Below are positions 26,917 through 35,215 of a stretch of DNA of 64,000 nucleotides, one piece after another. Location: NCBI GenBank assembly GCA_036405815.1, contig DASWWX010000039.1, positions 1 through 64,000 on the forward strand, in the 5' to 3' direction. The translations under genes and the position numbers were made by a program. The DNA is from Solimonas sp036405815. Lineage in GTDB: Bacteria; Pseudomonadota; Gammaproteobacteria; Nevskiales; Nevskiaceae. Under the pieces are notes generated by a model, which did no database searches, was not told where the DNA came from, and saw only the letters and a list, made by a program, of their open reading frames with translations. Every line of letters begins with the position of its first letter. The stretch's first letter is position 1.

Positions 26917-28593
26917 TTAATCGTTGCTGCCGCCCATCTGCTCCTTGAGGAGATCGCCCAGGCTGGTACGGCCGGTCGACGCGTTGCGGCTGTAATCCGC
27001 CATCGCCTCCTGCTCTTCCTGGATTTCCTTCTCACGCACCGACAGCTGCACGGTGCGGTTCTTGCGGTCGACGCCGATGAAGCGCGATTCCAGCGTATCG
27101 CCTTCCTTCAGCACCTTGGTGGCATCTTCGACGCGATCGCGCGACAGGTCGTTGGCCTTGATGTAGCCCTCGACGCCGTTCCCCAGGTCGATGACCGCAC
27201 CGCGGACCTCGACGCTGCGCACCGTGCCGGTGACCATCGCGCCCTTGGTATTGGTGGCGATGAACTCGGTCAGCGGATCCTGCTGGACCTGCTTGACGCC
27301 CAGCGAGATGCGCTCGCGCGCACCGTCGATGGCGAGCACCACGGCATCCAGTTCCTGACCCTTCTGGTAACGACGCACGGCCACTTCGCCCGGCTCGTTC
27401 CAGTCCAGGTCGGACAGATGGACCAGACCGTCGATGCCGCCGTCCAGACCAATGAAGATGCCGAAGTCGGTGATCGACTTGATCGCACCATGGACGCGGT
27501 CGCCCTTCTGGTGGTTCTGCGCGAACTCTTCCCAGGGGTTGGCCTTGCACTGCTTCATGCCCAGCGAGATACGGCGGCGCTCGCCGTCGATGTCGAGGAT
27601 CATGACCTCGACCTCGTCGCCGACCTGCACGACCTTGCCCGGGTTGACGTTCTTGTTGGTCCAGTCCATTTCCGAAACGTGGACCAGGCCTTCGACGCCC
27701 GGCTCGATCTCGACAAACGAACCGTAGTCGGTGATGTTGGTGACCTTGCCGAACAGGCGGGTCTTCTCCGGATAGCGACGTTCGATGTCGCTCCACGGAT
27801 CGGCGCCCAGCTGCTTCAGGCCCAGCGAGACGCGGCGGCGCTCGCGGTCGTACTTCAGAACCTTGACTTCGATCTCGGCGCCGACGGTGACGACTTCGGC
27901 CGGATCCTTGACGCGCTTCCACGTCATGTCGGTGATGTGCAGCAGGCCGTCGATGCCACCCAGGTCGACGAACGCGCCGTACTCGACCAGGTTCTTGACC
28001 ACGCCCTTGAGGACGACGCCTTCCTGCAGGGTCGCCAGCAGGCTGTCACGCTCGGCCGAGTATTCGGCTTCCAGCACTTCGCGGCGCGAGACCACGACGT
28101 TGTTGCGGATCTTGTCGAGCTTGATGACCTTGAACTCGAGCGGCTTGCCTTCGAGGTACGAGGTATCGCGGACCGGACGGACGTCGACCAGCGAGCCCGG
28201 GAGGAACGCGCGCACCGAGCCGATGTCGACGGTGAAACCGCCCTTGACCTTGCCGGTGATGATGCCGATGACCGTTTCCTTGCCCTCGAAGGCCTTCTGC
28301 AGGCGCTCCCAGGTCTTGATGCGTTCGGCCTTTTCCTTCGAGAAGCGGGTCTCGCCGAAGCCGTCTTCGACGGTTTCCAGCGCCACTTCCACGTCGTCGC
28401 CGGCAGCAACCTTCAGCTCGCCGTCGACCATGAATTCGTTGATGGGGATGACGCCCTCGGACTTCAGTCCGGCGTCAACGATGACCACATCAGGCTTAAC
28501 AGCCAGCACGCGCGCATTGACGATGGTGCCGGACTGCATCGATTGGCCGCCCTTCAGGCTGGCCTCAAACAACTCAGCGAAAGTCTCGCTCAT
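26917..28593 (-). CDS. rpsA: RpsA, 30S ribosomal protein S1
   Basis: Six-domain S1 protein that binds mRNA leaders and delivers them to the 30S subunit. It has 558 aa, the proteobacterial length. Six S1/OB repeats are visible; the third to sixth carry the recurrent GxVxxITDYGxFVE-type sequence (for example VTNITDYGSFVEI and KSITDFGIFIGL). The leader before ATG 28593 has no purine-rich Shine-Dalgarno sequence (it reads AACCGAGTGTTTGAATG), as in E. coli, where rpsA uses a structured SD-less leader. A strong terminator follows. Confidence 0.98.
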   Translation of the reverse strand: MSETFAELFEASLKGGQSMQSGTIVNARVLAVKPDVVIVDAGLKSEGVIPINEFMVDGELKVAAGDDVEVALETVEDGFGETRFSKEKAERIKTWERLQKAFEGKETVIGIITGKVKGGFTVDIGSVRAFLPGSLVDVRPVRDTSYLEGKPLEFKVIKLDKIRNNVVVSRREVLEAEYSAERDSLLATLQEGVVLKGVVKNLVEYGAFVDLGGIDGLLHITDMTWKRVKDPAEVVTVGAEIEVKVLKYDRERRRVSLGLKQLGADPWSDIERRYPEKTRLFGKVTNITDYGSFVEIEPGVEGLVHVSEMDWTNKNVNPGKVVQVGDEVEVMILDIDGERRRISLGMKQCKANPWEEFAQNHQKGDRVHGAIKSITDFGIFIGLDGGIDGLVHLSDLDWNEPGEVAVRRYQKGQELDAVVLAIDGARERISLGVKQVQQDPLTEFIATNTKGAMVTGTVRSVEVRGAVIDLGNGVEGYIKANDLSRDRVEDATKVLKEGDTLESRFIGVDRKNRTVQLSVREKEIQEEQEAMADYSRNASTGRTSLGDLLKEQMGGSND

Positions 28594-28708
28594 TCAAACA
28601 CTCGGTTAGGTTGAACATCCCCAGCATCCTTGCTCAGGGGCCCGTTAATGAAAAAACGATGCGCATCCTGCGCACCGGCTTGCTGCACTTCGAGGGAGAA
28701 AGGTGCGC

Positions 28709-29404
28709 TTAGACGAAGCGGTACCGCTGCAGAAGTAGCTCCACCCGGGCCAACACCTGATCGGGTGAAAGTCCAGTTGTATCAACAACTTCCGCGCCAT
28801 CAGCCGGCCGCAAGGGGGCGATGGGGCGGTTGCGGTCGCGCTCGTCGCGCGCGCGAATCTCTTCGCGAAGGGGCGCGAGTGTAGCCGCAATCCCCTTTGC
28901 GCTCAACTGCTTGAGTCGCCTTTGCGCCCGTTCGTCGGCGCTGGCTTCCATGAAGATTTTCAGGCCCGCATCCGGGAATACGATCGTACCCATGTCGCGG
29001 CCGTCGGCGATCAGGCCGGGCGCCACGCGGAAATCCTTCTGCCGCTGCAGCAGCGCGGCCCGCACCGGCGGCGCGGCGGCGATCATCGAGGCCAGCGCGC
29101 CGGTGGATTCCTTACGCACGTCATGCGTCCAGTTCTCGCCGCCAACCAGAATCGCCTCGTCGTCCTCGGTCTCGCCGGTGAAGCGGATGTCCAGCTGCGG
29201 CGCCAGCGCCGCCACCGCGCCAGCGTCATGCAGGTCGAGGTCGCGCTTGTGCGCGGCCAGCGCCAGGATGCGGTACAGCGCACCGCTGTCCAGCCGGTGC
29301 CAGCCGCCGAGCCGTGTCGCCAGCCAGCGCGTCACCAAGCCCTTGCCGACGCCGCTGGGACCGTCGACGGCGATGACGGGCGAAACCGTGGTGAACGAGG
29401 TCAT
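28709..29404 (-). CDS. cmk: Cmk, cytidylate kinase
   Basis: Phosphorylates CMP and dCMP using ATP. It has 231 aa. The Walker A loop is AVDGPSGVGKG, followed by LDSGALYR and the NMP-binding stretch VAPGLIADGRDMGTIVFPDA. A lid region, ARDERDRNRPIAPLRPA, is normal for bacterial Cmk. It sits between aroA (16 bp upstream) and rpsA (115 bp downstream), the order seen throughout Gammaproteobacteria. Confidence 0.97.
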   Translation of the reverse strand: MTSFTTVSPVIAVDGPSGVGKGLVTRWLATRLGGWHRLDSGALYRILALAAHKRDLDLHDAGAVAALAPQLDIRFTGETEDDEAILVGGENWTHDVRKESTGALASMIAAAPPVRAALLQRQKDFRVAPGLIADGRDMGTIVFPDAGLKIFMEASADERAQRRLKQLSAKGIAATLAPLREEIRARDERDRNRPIAPLRPADGAEVVDTTGLSPDQVLARVELLLQRYRFV

Positions 29405-29420
29405 GGTGGCGAGGCGATGA

Positions 29421-30752
29421 TCAGGCCGACGTCAGCGCGGCAAGCTGCGCGAAATAGTCCGGGAAGGTCTTGGCGACGCAGCCGGGGTCGTTGATGCGCA
29501 CCGGCACGCCCCCGCAGGCCGCGAGTGAAAAACTCATCGCGATGCGATGGTCGTCGTAGGTGTCGATGGTCGCGGCCCGCAGCTCGCGCGGCGGCGTGAT
29601 GCGCAGGTAGTCGGCGCCGGCCTCCACCGTCGCGCCGAGCTTGACCAGCTCTGCCGCCATGGCGGCAATGCGGTCGGTTTCCTTTACGCGCCAGCTGCCG
29701 ATATTGCGCAGCACACTGGGGCCATCGGCGAACAGCGCGACGACCGCAACCGTCATCGCCGCGTCGGGAATGTGGTTGAAGTCGGCGTCGATCGCCTTCG
29801 GTCGGAAGCCGGCGTCCAGGCCCGGTGAGCGCACCTCGGTCCAGTGCTCGCCTTGCGTCACCTCGGCGCCCATCGCCGTCATCACCTCGGCAAAGCGCAC
29901 GTCGCCCTGCAGGCTGGCATGGCCCATGCCGTGCACGCGCACTGGCCCACCGGCCAGCGCGCCGAGCGCGAGGAAGTAGGACGCCGACGAGGCATCGCCC
30001 TCGACCGCAAACGTGCCGGGCGCGCGGTAACGCGCACCCGCGGCGACCGTGAAGCGCGGTGACCCGGCGGCCGTCGTGGAACGCTGCACCTCGACGCCGA
30101 AGCGCTGCATCAGCGCGACGCTCAGGTCGATGTAGGGCTTGGAGATCAGCTCGCCCTCGACCTCGACCACCAGGTCGCGCGCGCGCGCCAGCAGCGGCGC
30201 GGATTGCAGGATGCCGGTCAGGAACTGGCTGGACGCATCGCCGCGCACGCGCACCGGCCGGTCCGCGCGCGCCTGCGCCGGCTCGATGAGTAGCGGCGGA
30301 TAGCCGTCCTGCTGCGCGTAGCCGATGCGCGCACCGAGCGGCCGCAGCGCATCAACCAGGTCGCCGATCGGGCGCTCGTGCATGCGCGGCACGCCGGATA
30401 GCCGGTAGCGGCCGTCCATGAACGCCAGAACGGCGACCAGCGTGCGGATCGACAAGCCAGAATTGCCGACGAAGAGGTCGGCCTCGCGATTCGGAAACTG
30501 CAGGGCGCCGCGCACCCGCCAGCCGGCGTCGCCCTCATCCGTCAGCGGCACACCGCAGGACTTCAAGGCGTCGCGCATCACGCGCGTGTCGTCGGAGTCG
30601 AGCAGGCCGGTCAGTTGCGTCTCGCCATCCGACAGCGCCGCCAGCAGCAGCGCACGGATCGACACGCTCTTGGAACCCGGCAGACGCAATTCACCGCACG
30701 CCGCACGAATCGGCGCCAGATCAAGAAAAGGCGTAGGCGCTGCCGCGCTCAT
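29421..30752 (-). CDS. aroA: AroA, EPSP synthase with unusual active-site-loop residues
   Basis: Transfers enolpyruvate from PEP to shikimate-3-phosphate. It has 443 aa. Catalytic and substrate residues are kept: LPGSKS Lys/Ser, Arg of MHERPIGDL, Asp of NHIPDAAMT, Glu/Arg of WRVKETDR, Arg of YDDHRIAMS and Lys of CVAKTFPDYF. Two stretches differ from the norm. SIRAL replaces SNRAL (I32 at E. coli N26), and GNSGLSIRTL replaces GNAGTAMRPL (L100 at T97, T104 at P101). ATG 30752 follows tyrA by 13 bp. A sequencing error is unlikely because the frame is intact. Confidence 0.96.
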   Translation of the reverse strand: MSAAAPTPFLDLAPIRAACGELRLPGSKSVSIRALLLAALSDGETQLTGLLDSDDTRVMRDALKSCGVPLTDEGDAGWRVRGALQFPNREADLFVGNSGLSIRTLVAVLAFMDGRYRLSGVPRMHERPIGDLVDALRPLGARIGYAQQDGYPPLLIEPAQARADRPVRVRGDASSQFLTGILQSAPLLARARDLVVEVEGELISKPYIDLSVALMQRFGVEVQRSTTAAGSPRFTVAAGARYRAPGTFAVEGDASSASYFLALGALAGGPVRVHGMGHASLQGDVRFAEVMTAMGAEVTQGEHWTEVRSPGLDAGFRPKAIDADFNHIPDAAMTVAVVALFADGPSVLRNIGSWRVKETDRIAAMAAELVKLGATVEAGADYLRITPPRELRAATIDTYDDHRIAMSFSLAACGGVPVRINDPGCVAKTFPDYFAQLAALTSA

Positions 30753-30765
30753 GGCAACGATGTAG

Positions 30766-31635
30766 CTACTCGATCTGCGCGAGATAGCGCTCGCGCGCCG
30801 TGCGCGCACGCTCGAACAAGGCGCGAATCTCGTCCCAACGGCCTTCACGCATCAGCCGCAGGATCTGCTGCAACTCCTCGATCTGCTGTTCAAGCAACTG
30901 GCCGACCGAATCGGCATTGGCACGCACGATGTCGTGCCACATCTGCGGCGAACTGGACGCGATGCGCGTGAAGTCGCGGAAGCCGCCGCCAGCATTGGGA
31001 AAGATCTCGCCGCGCGCATCGAGCCGCGCGAGCAGATCGACGAAGCTGTAGGCCAGCACGTGCGGCAAGTGCGAAGTTGCGGCGAAGATCGCGTCGTGCT
31101 GCGGCGCGTCCATCTCGACCACGCGCGCACCGACCGACTGCCACAGCCGCGTCACCAGCAGCCGCGCAGCGGCGTCCTGCGTCTCGTGCGGCGTCAGGAT
31201 CACGCGGTGATTACGGAACAGTTCGGCCTGGCTGTGCGCCACCCCGCTCTTCTCGGTACCGGCGATCGGATGGCCCGGCACGAACTTGGGTGGCAGCTCG
31301 CCGCAGACGCGGCGCACTTCGTCCAGAACCGACTGCTTGGTGCTGCCGACATCGGTCAATACCGCATCGTCGCGCATCGCCGGCCAGCAGGCCGCGAGCG
31401 CCTCGCCGGTATGCAGCACCGGCACCGCCAGCACGACGACGTCGGCGTTACGCACCGCATCGGCCGCAGCGTCGGCGGCCGTGTCGATGACGCCGAGCTT
31501 GAGCGCAGTCTCACGCTGCACCGGATCGGCGTCATAGCCGGTGATGCGCCCGACCTGCCCGGCCGTGCGCAACGCGCGCGCGAACGAACCGCCGATCAGG
31601 CCCAGGCCGATCACCGCCAGATGACGAACGCTCAT
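30766..31635 (-). CDS. tyrA: TyrA-type prephenate dehydrogenase
   Basis: Oxidative decarboxylation of prephenate (or arogenate) to the tyrosine precursor. It has 289 aa as a stand-alone dehydrogenase without a chorismate mutase domain. The NAD loop is VIGLGLIGGSFARAL, the catalytic histidine lies in PGHPIAGTEKSG, and a second conserved His is in TSHLPHVLAY. In Pseudomonas this domain is fused to AroA; here they are two genes separated by 13 bp. It lies in the pheA-hisC-tyrA-aroA run. Confidence 0.95.
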   Translation of the reverse strand: MSVRHLAVIGLGLIGGSFARALRTAGQVGRITGYDADPVQRETALKLGVIDTAADAAADAVRNADVVVLAVPVLHTGEALAACWPAMRDDAVLTDVGSTKQSVLDEVRRVCGELPPKFVPGHPIAGTEKSGVAHSQAELFRNHRVILTPHETQDAAARLLVTRLWQSVGARVVEMDAPQHDAIFAATSHLPHVLAYSFVDLLARLDARGEIFPNAGGGFRDFTRIASSSPQMWHDIVRANADSVGQLLEQQIEELQQILRLMREGRWDEIRALFERARTARERYLAQIE

Positions 31636-31650
31636 GGCCCCGGAATCGTC

Positions 31651-32799
31651 CTATTTCTGCAGGACCGTGCGCAGCGCGCGCAGGAAGCGATCGTTCTGCG
31701 CCTCGGTGCCGACGCTGACGCGCAGGAATGAAGGCAGTCCATAGGACGCAATGGGCCGCACGATGACGCCCTGCTCCAGCAGCCCCTGATGGATCGGCTT
31801 GGCCTCGCGGCCGAATCCGATCGCCAGGAAGTTGGCCTGCGACGGCAGCACCGTCAGGCCCAGGCCCTGCAATTCCTGGGTCAGTCGCGCCCGCTCGCGC
31901 GTGTTCAACTCGACGGACTCACGCACATACGCCTGGTCTTCGAGCGCGATCTCGGCCGCGAGCAACGCCAGGCTGTTGTTGTTGAACGGCTGGCGCACGC
32001 GGTTCAGCAGATCGGCCAGCTCCGGGCTCGACAGCGAATAGCCAACGCGCAGACCGGCCAATCCGTAGGCCTTGGAGAACGTGCGGAACACGACCAGGTT
32101 CGGATAGCGATCCAGCCAGGCGCGCACGTCGCCGCGCAGCGCCGGCTCCATGTACTCCCAGTAGGCCTCGTCGAGCGCGACGATGACCTGCGGCGGCACC
32201 TGCGCAAGAAACGCCTCGATGTCGGCAGCCGGCAGCCAGGTACCGGTCGGGTTGTTGGGATTGGCGATGAAGACCAGCGCCACGTCGGGGTTGGCCTTCA
32301 GCTCGCGCGCGAACGCGGAGAGATCGTGGCCGTAGGGCTGCGCGTCGCTCGCCGGCCGCGCCGGCACTTCCACGGCGCGCGCGCACTGCGCCTGAGTGAT
32401 GATCTCGTAGACCGCGAACGCGTGCGCCGAATACAGCGCCGCGCGATCGGGGCCCAGGAACACGCGGCCCAGCAGTTCGATGATGTCGTTAGAGCCGTTG
32501 CCCAGCGTGATACAGGAGGCATCGACGCCATGCATCTCGGCCAACTTCTTCTTCAGGCGAAAACCGCCGCCGTCTGGATACAGCGCGAGGTCGGTGCGTG
32601 CGACGCATTCGGCGAGCGCCGCACGCACGCGTGGGCTCAGCCCCAGCGGATTCTCGTTCGAGGCAAGCTTGATCGCATCGGCGACGCCGAGACGGCGCTG
32701 CAGTTCCTCGATCGGCATGCCCGGCGAATAGGCTTCCAGGCTCAACACGCCGGTCGCGGCGTTGCGGGTCAGGTCGGGATTCATGGTCGGAGCGTTCAC
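31651..32799 (-). CDS. hisC: HisC-family aminotransferase (histidinol-phosphate/aromatic)
   Basis: PLP aminotransferase of fold type I, 382 aa. The PLP lysine is in FSKAYGLAGLRVGY, and the cofactor aspartate/tyrosine region is VALDEAYWEY. ANPNNPTGTW is the family asparagine loop. Placed between pheA and tyrA, it probably transaminates phenylpyruvate or prephenate as well as (or instead of) histidinol phosphate, as proposed for Pseudomonas HisC2. The start is GTG 32799, overlapping the pheA stop by GTGA; ATG 32784 is an alternative. Confidence 0.94.
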   Translation of the reverse strand: MNAPTMNPDLTRNAATGVLSLEAYSPGMPIEELQRRLGVADAIKLASNENPLGLSPRVRAALAECVARTDLALYPDGGGFRLKKKLAEMHGVDASCITLGNGSNDIIELLGRVFLGPDRAALYSAHAFAVYEIITQAQCARAVEVPARPASDAQPYGHDLSAFARELKANPDVALVFIANPNNPTGTWLPAADIEAFLAQVPPQVIVALDEAYWEYMEPALRGDVRAWLDRYPNLVVFRTFSKAYGLAGLRVGYSLSSPELADLLNRVRQPFNNNSLALLAAEIALEDQAYVRESVELNTRERARLTQELQGLGLTVLPSQANFLAIGFGREAKPIHQGLLEQGVIVRPIASYGLPSFLRVSVGTEAQNDRFLRALRTVLQK

Positions 32800-33887
32800 A
32801 GCACGGCCTTCGGATAGGAACCGAGAATCTTGAAGAACGCGGCGGCGGCCTGGACACGGTCCAGCACCTGACGCACCGCCTCGTCCTGCGCGTGGCCGGC
32901 GAAGTCGATGAAGAAGTAGTAATCCTGCACCACCGAGCCGCGTACCGGGCGTGACTCGATGCGCGTCAGGTCGAGCCTGGCGTCGGCAAAGGGCTGCAGC
33001 AACGTGAACAGCGCGCCCGGCTGGTTGCGATGTGCGGTCATCACCACCGAGGTCACATCCTGCCCGGTCGGTGCCGGGTCGTGCTTGCCGATGATCAGGA
33101 AGCGCGTGGTGTTGCTCGGATCGTCCTCGATGTTCGAGGCCAGAATGTTGAGCGCGTTGAGGCGCCCGGCCTGCACACTGGCGATGGCGGCGATGCCGCG
33201 GCCTTCCTGCTTGGCCTGCAGCGCCGCCTGACCGTTGCTGGACACGGTTTCGCGCACGGCGCGCGGCAGCTTGGCATCCAGCCACTTGCGGCACTGGGCG
33301 AAAGACTGCGGATGCGCGTAAACCTTGGTGATCTTCGACAGCTGCTCTTCGGTCGACAGCAGATGGTGATGCACCGGCAGCGCAACTTCACCGCAGAGCC
33401 GCAGCTTGGTCAGCGCGAGTTCGTCCAGTGTGTGGCTGACGACGCCGCCGATGGAATTCTCGACCGGGACGACGCCGTAATCGGCAGCGCCGCTTTCCAC
33501 CTCGCGGAAGATCTCGTCGATGGCACCGTTGGCACGCGCGGTCACCGCATCGCCGAAATGCTTTTGCACCGCCGCCTGCGTGTAGGTGCCCTCGGGGCCG
33601 AGGTAGGCCACCGTCAGCGGCGACTCCAGCGACAGGCAGGCCGACATGACCTCGCGCATCAGGCGCGCCATCGCCTCGTCGGTCAGCGGACCCTGGTTGC
33701 GCGCCATCACGCGGCGCAGCACCTCGGCCTCGCGGGCCGGGCGGTAATGGTCGCCCTTGTCGCCCATCGACTGCTTGATGTGGGCGATGGTCTGGGCGAT
33801 GCGCGCGCGCTGCGAGATCAGGCTCTGGATGTTTTCGTCCAGGGCGTCGATCTGGTCACGGGCTTTCAGCAGGTCGTTCTGCGTCAT
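32796..33887 (-). CDS. pheA: PheA, bifunctional chorismate mutase/prephenate dehydratase (P-protein)
   Basis: Makes phenylpyruvate from chorismate in two steps. It has 363 aa. An AroQ-type mutase domain (about 1-90, with RDQIDALDENIQSLISQRA) is followed by prephenate dehydratase (about 93-270, starting VAYLGPEGTYTQAA, with the TRF motif in NTTRFLIIG). An ACT regulatory domain (275-360) carries the phenylalanine-binding ESRP motif (LTRIESRPVRGS), so feedback inhibition by Phe is expected. ATG 33887 lies 24 nt downstream of a strong hairpin. Normal family layout. Confidence 0.97.
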   Translation of the reverse strand: MTQNDLLKARDQIDALDENIQSLISQRARIAQTIAHIKQSMGDKGDHYRPAREAEVLRRVMARNQGPLTDEAMARLMREVMSACLSLESPLTVAYLGPEGTYTQAAVQKHFGDAVTARANGAIDEIFREVESGAADYGVVPVENSIGGVVSHTLDELALTKLRLCGEVALPVHHHLLSTEEQLSKITKVYAHPQSFAQCRKWLDAKLPRAVRETVSSNGQAALQAKQEGRGIAAIASVQAGRLNALNILASNIEDDPSNTTRFLIIGKHDPAPTGQDVTSVVMTAHRNQPGALFTLLQPFADARLDLTRIESRPVRGSVVQDYYFFIDFAGHAQDEAVRQVLDRVQAAAAFFKILGSYPKAVL

Positions 33888-33910
33888 GCGATGCAGGCCA
33901 AAAGTAAGAC

Positions 33911-33950
33911 GGGCGGGGAGCGCGATTGTACGCGCTCCCCGCCCGGGTTT
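33911..33950. terminator. Perfect 14-bp hairpin between serA and pheA
   Basis: GGGCGGGGAGCGCG (33911-33924) pairs perfectly with CGCGCTCCCCGCCC (33931-33944) around a 6-nt loop. On the plus strand it is followed by GGGTTTTT. On the minus strand the following sequence, GTCTTACTTTT, is less T-rich. It lies 34 nt after the serA stop and 24 nt before pheA, so it most likely terminates or reduces read-through from serC-serA into the pheA run. Confidence 0.7.
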
Positions 33951-33977
33951 TTACCGCTTGCGGGGATTCGGCTGCGC

Positions 33978-35153
33978 TCAGCGCGCCGGGATCACGCGCG
34001 TCGACAGCACACCCTGGATCGAGGCGATCTCCTGCGCCGCCTCGGCGCCGATCGGCTGATCGAGGTCGACGATCGTGTAGGCCAGGTCGCCGCGCGACTT
34101 GTTGAGCAGGTCAGCGATGTTGAGGCTGCGCTTGGCCAGTGCGGTCGAGATCTGGCCGACCATGTTCGGCACGTTCTCGTTGACGATGCACAGGCGCGTC
34201 TTGCCCGGCAGCAGCGCCATCACCGCCTCGGGGAAGTTGACCGAGTTGCGCACGTTGCCGGTCTCCAGGAAGTCCCGCAGCTGGTCGGCGACCATGACGG
34301 CGCAGTTGTCTTCAGCCTCACCGGTGCTCGCGCCCAGGTGCGGCGTCGCGATGACCTTCGGATGGCCCTTGAGCGCGTTCGACGGGAAGTCGCAGGCATA
34401 GGCGTGCAAGGTGCCGGCGTTCAGCGCTTCGATCACCGCCTTCTCGTCGACGATGGCGTCGCGCGCGAAGTTCAGGATCACGCCCTGCTTCTTCATCAGC
34501 TTCAGGCGGTCGGCGTTGATCAGGCCGCGCGTGGCATCGAGCAGCGGCACGTGCACCGAAATGAACTGCGACTTGGAGACCAGGTCATCGACCGACAGCG
34601 CCTGGCGCACGCCGGCGTTCAGCGCCCAGGCGTTCTGCACCGTCATCGCCGGGTCGAAGCCGTACACCGTCATGCCCAGTTCCAGCGCTGCGTTGGCGAC
34701 TTTGACGCCGATCGCACCGAGGCCAATGACGCCCAGCGTGCGGCCCGGCAGCTCGAAGCCGACGAACTTCTTCTTGCCCGCCTCCACCGCCTCGTGCATC
34801 GCCTTGTCGTCGCCGTCGAGCTTCTTCACGAAGTCCAGCGACTGCGGGATGTTGCGCGAGGCCATGAACATCGAGGCCAGCACCAGTTCCTTGACCGCGT
34901 TGGAGTTGGCACCCGGGGCGTTGAACACCGGCACGCCGCGCTTGCTCATCGCGGCCACCGGGATGTTGTTGGTGCCGGCACCGGCGCGGGCGATCGCCTT
35001 GACCGAGGCCGGGATATCGAGCTTGTGCATATCGGCCGAGCGCACCATCACCGCGTCCGGGTTCTGGATCTCGGAGGCGACTTCATAGCGCTCGCGCGGC
35101 AGGCGCTCGAGACCGTTGACGGAGATGTTGTTGAGGGTCTGGACCTTGAACAT
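33978..35153 (-). CDS. serA: SerA, D-3-phosphoglycerate dehydrogenase (short ACT form)
   Basis: First step of serine synthesis, NAD-dependent oxidation of 3-phosphoglycerate. It has 391 aa: substrate domain, NAD-binding core (LGVIGLGAIGVKVANAA) and one C-terminal ACT domain (about 318-391, CIVNENVPNMVGQIST). The catalytic Arg, Glu and His are seen in ARAGAGTNNI, NFARDAIVDEKAV and ATPHLGAST. It has the length of single-ACT enzymes such as E. coli SerA. The leader carries three 12-bp tandem repeats immediately before the start. It lies 62 bp after serC. Confidence 0.96.
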   Translation of the reverse strand: MFKVQTLNNISVNGLERLPRERYEVASEIQNPDAVMVRSADMHKLDIPASVKAIARAGAGTNNIPVAAMSKRGVPVFNAPGANSNAVKELVLASMFMASRNIPQSLDFVKKLDGDDKAMHEAVEAGKKKFVGFELPGRTLGVIGLGAIGVKVANAALELGMTVYGFDPAMTVQNAWALNAGVRQALSVDDLVSKSQFISVHVPLLDATRGLINADRLKLMKKQGVILNFARDAIVDEKAVIEALNAGTLHAYACDFPSNALKGHPKVIATPHLGASTGEAEDNCAVMVADQLRDFLETGNVRNSVNFPEAVMALLPGKTRLCIVNENVPNMVGQISTALAKRSLNIADLLNKSRGDLAYTIVDLDQPIGAEAAQEIASIQGVLSTRVIPAR

Positions 35154-35188
35154 GTTGCGTTATCCGTTGCGTTGTTCGTTGCGTTATT
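35153..35188. repeat. Three 12-bp tandem repeats in the serA leader
   Basis: TGTTGCGTTATC, CGTTGCGTTGTT and CGTTGCGTTATT follow each other without a gap; the first touches the serA start codon. On the mRNA side they read as repeated AACGCAAC units in place of a normal Shine-Dalgarno sequence. Confidence 0.85.
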
Positions 35189-35215
35189 CGTTTGGAAGGC
35201 GAGCGGCGACCGGGC

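Noticed and set aside
30422..30680. Claim that AroA is glyphosate resistant
   Set aside because: The residues differ from the laboratory pair T97I/P101S and no kinetic data exist; kept only as a testable observation.
33888..33977. Phe-rich leader peptide and attenuator for pheA
   Set aside because: I found no short frame with repeated Phe codons; the hairpin is better explained as a terminator.
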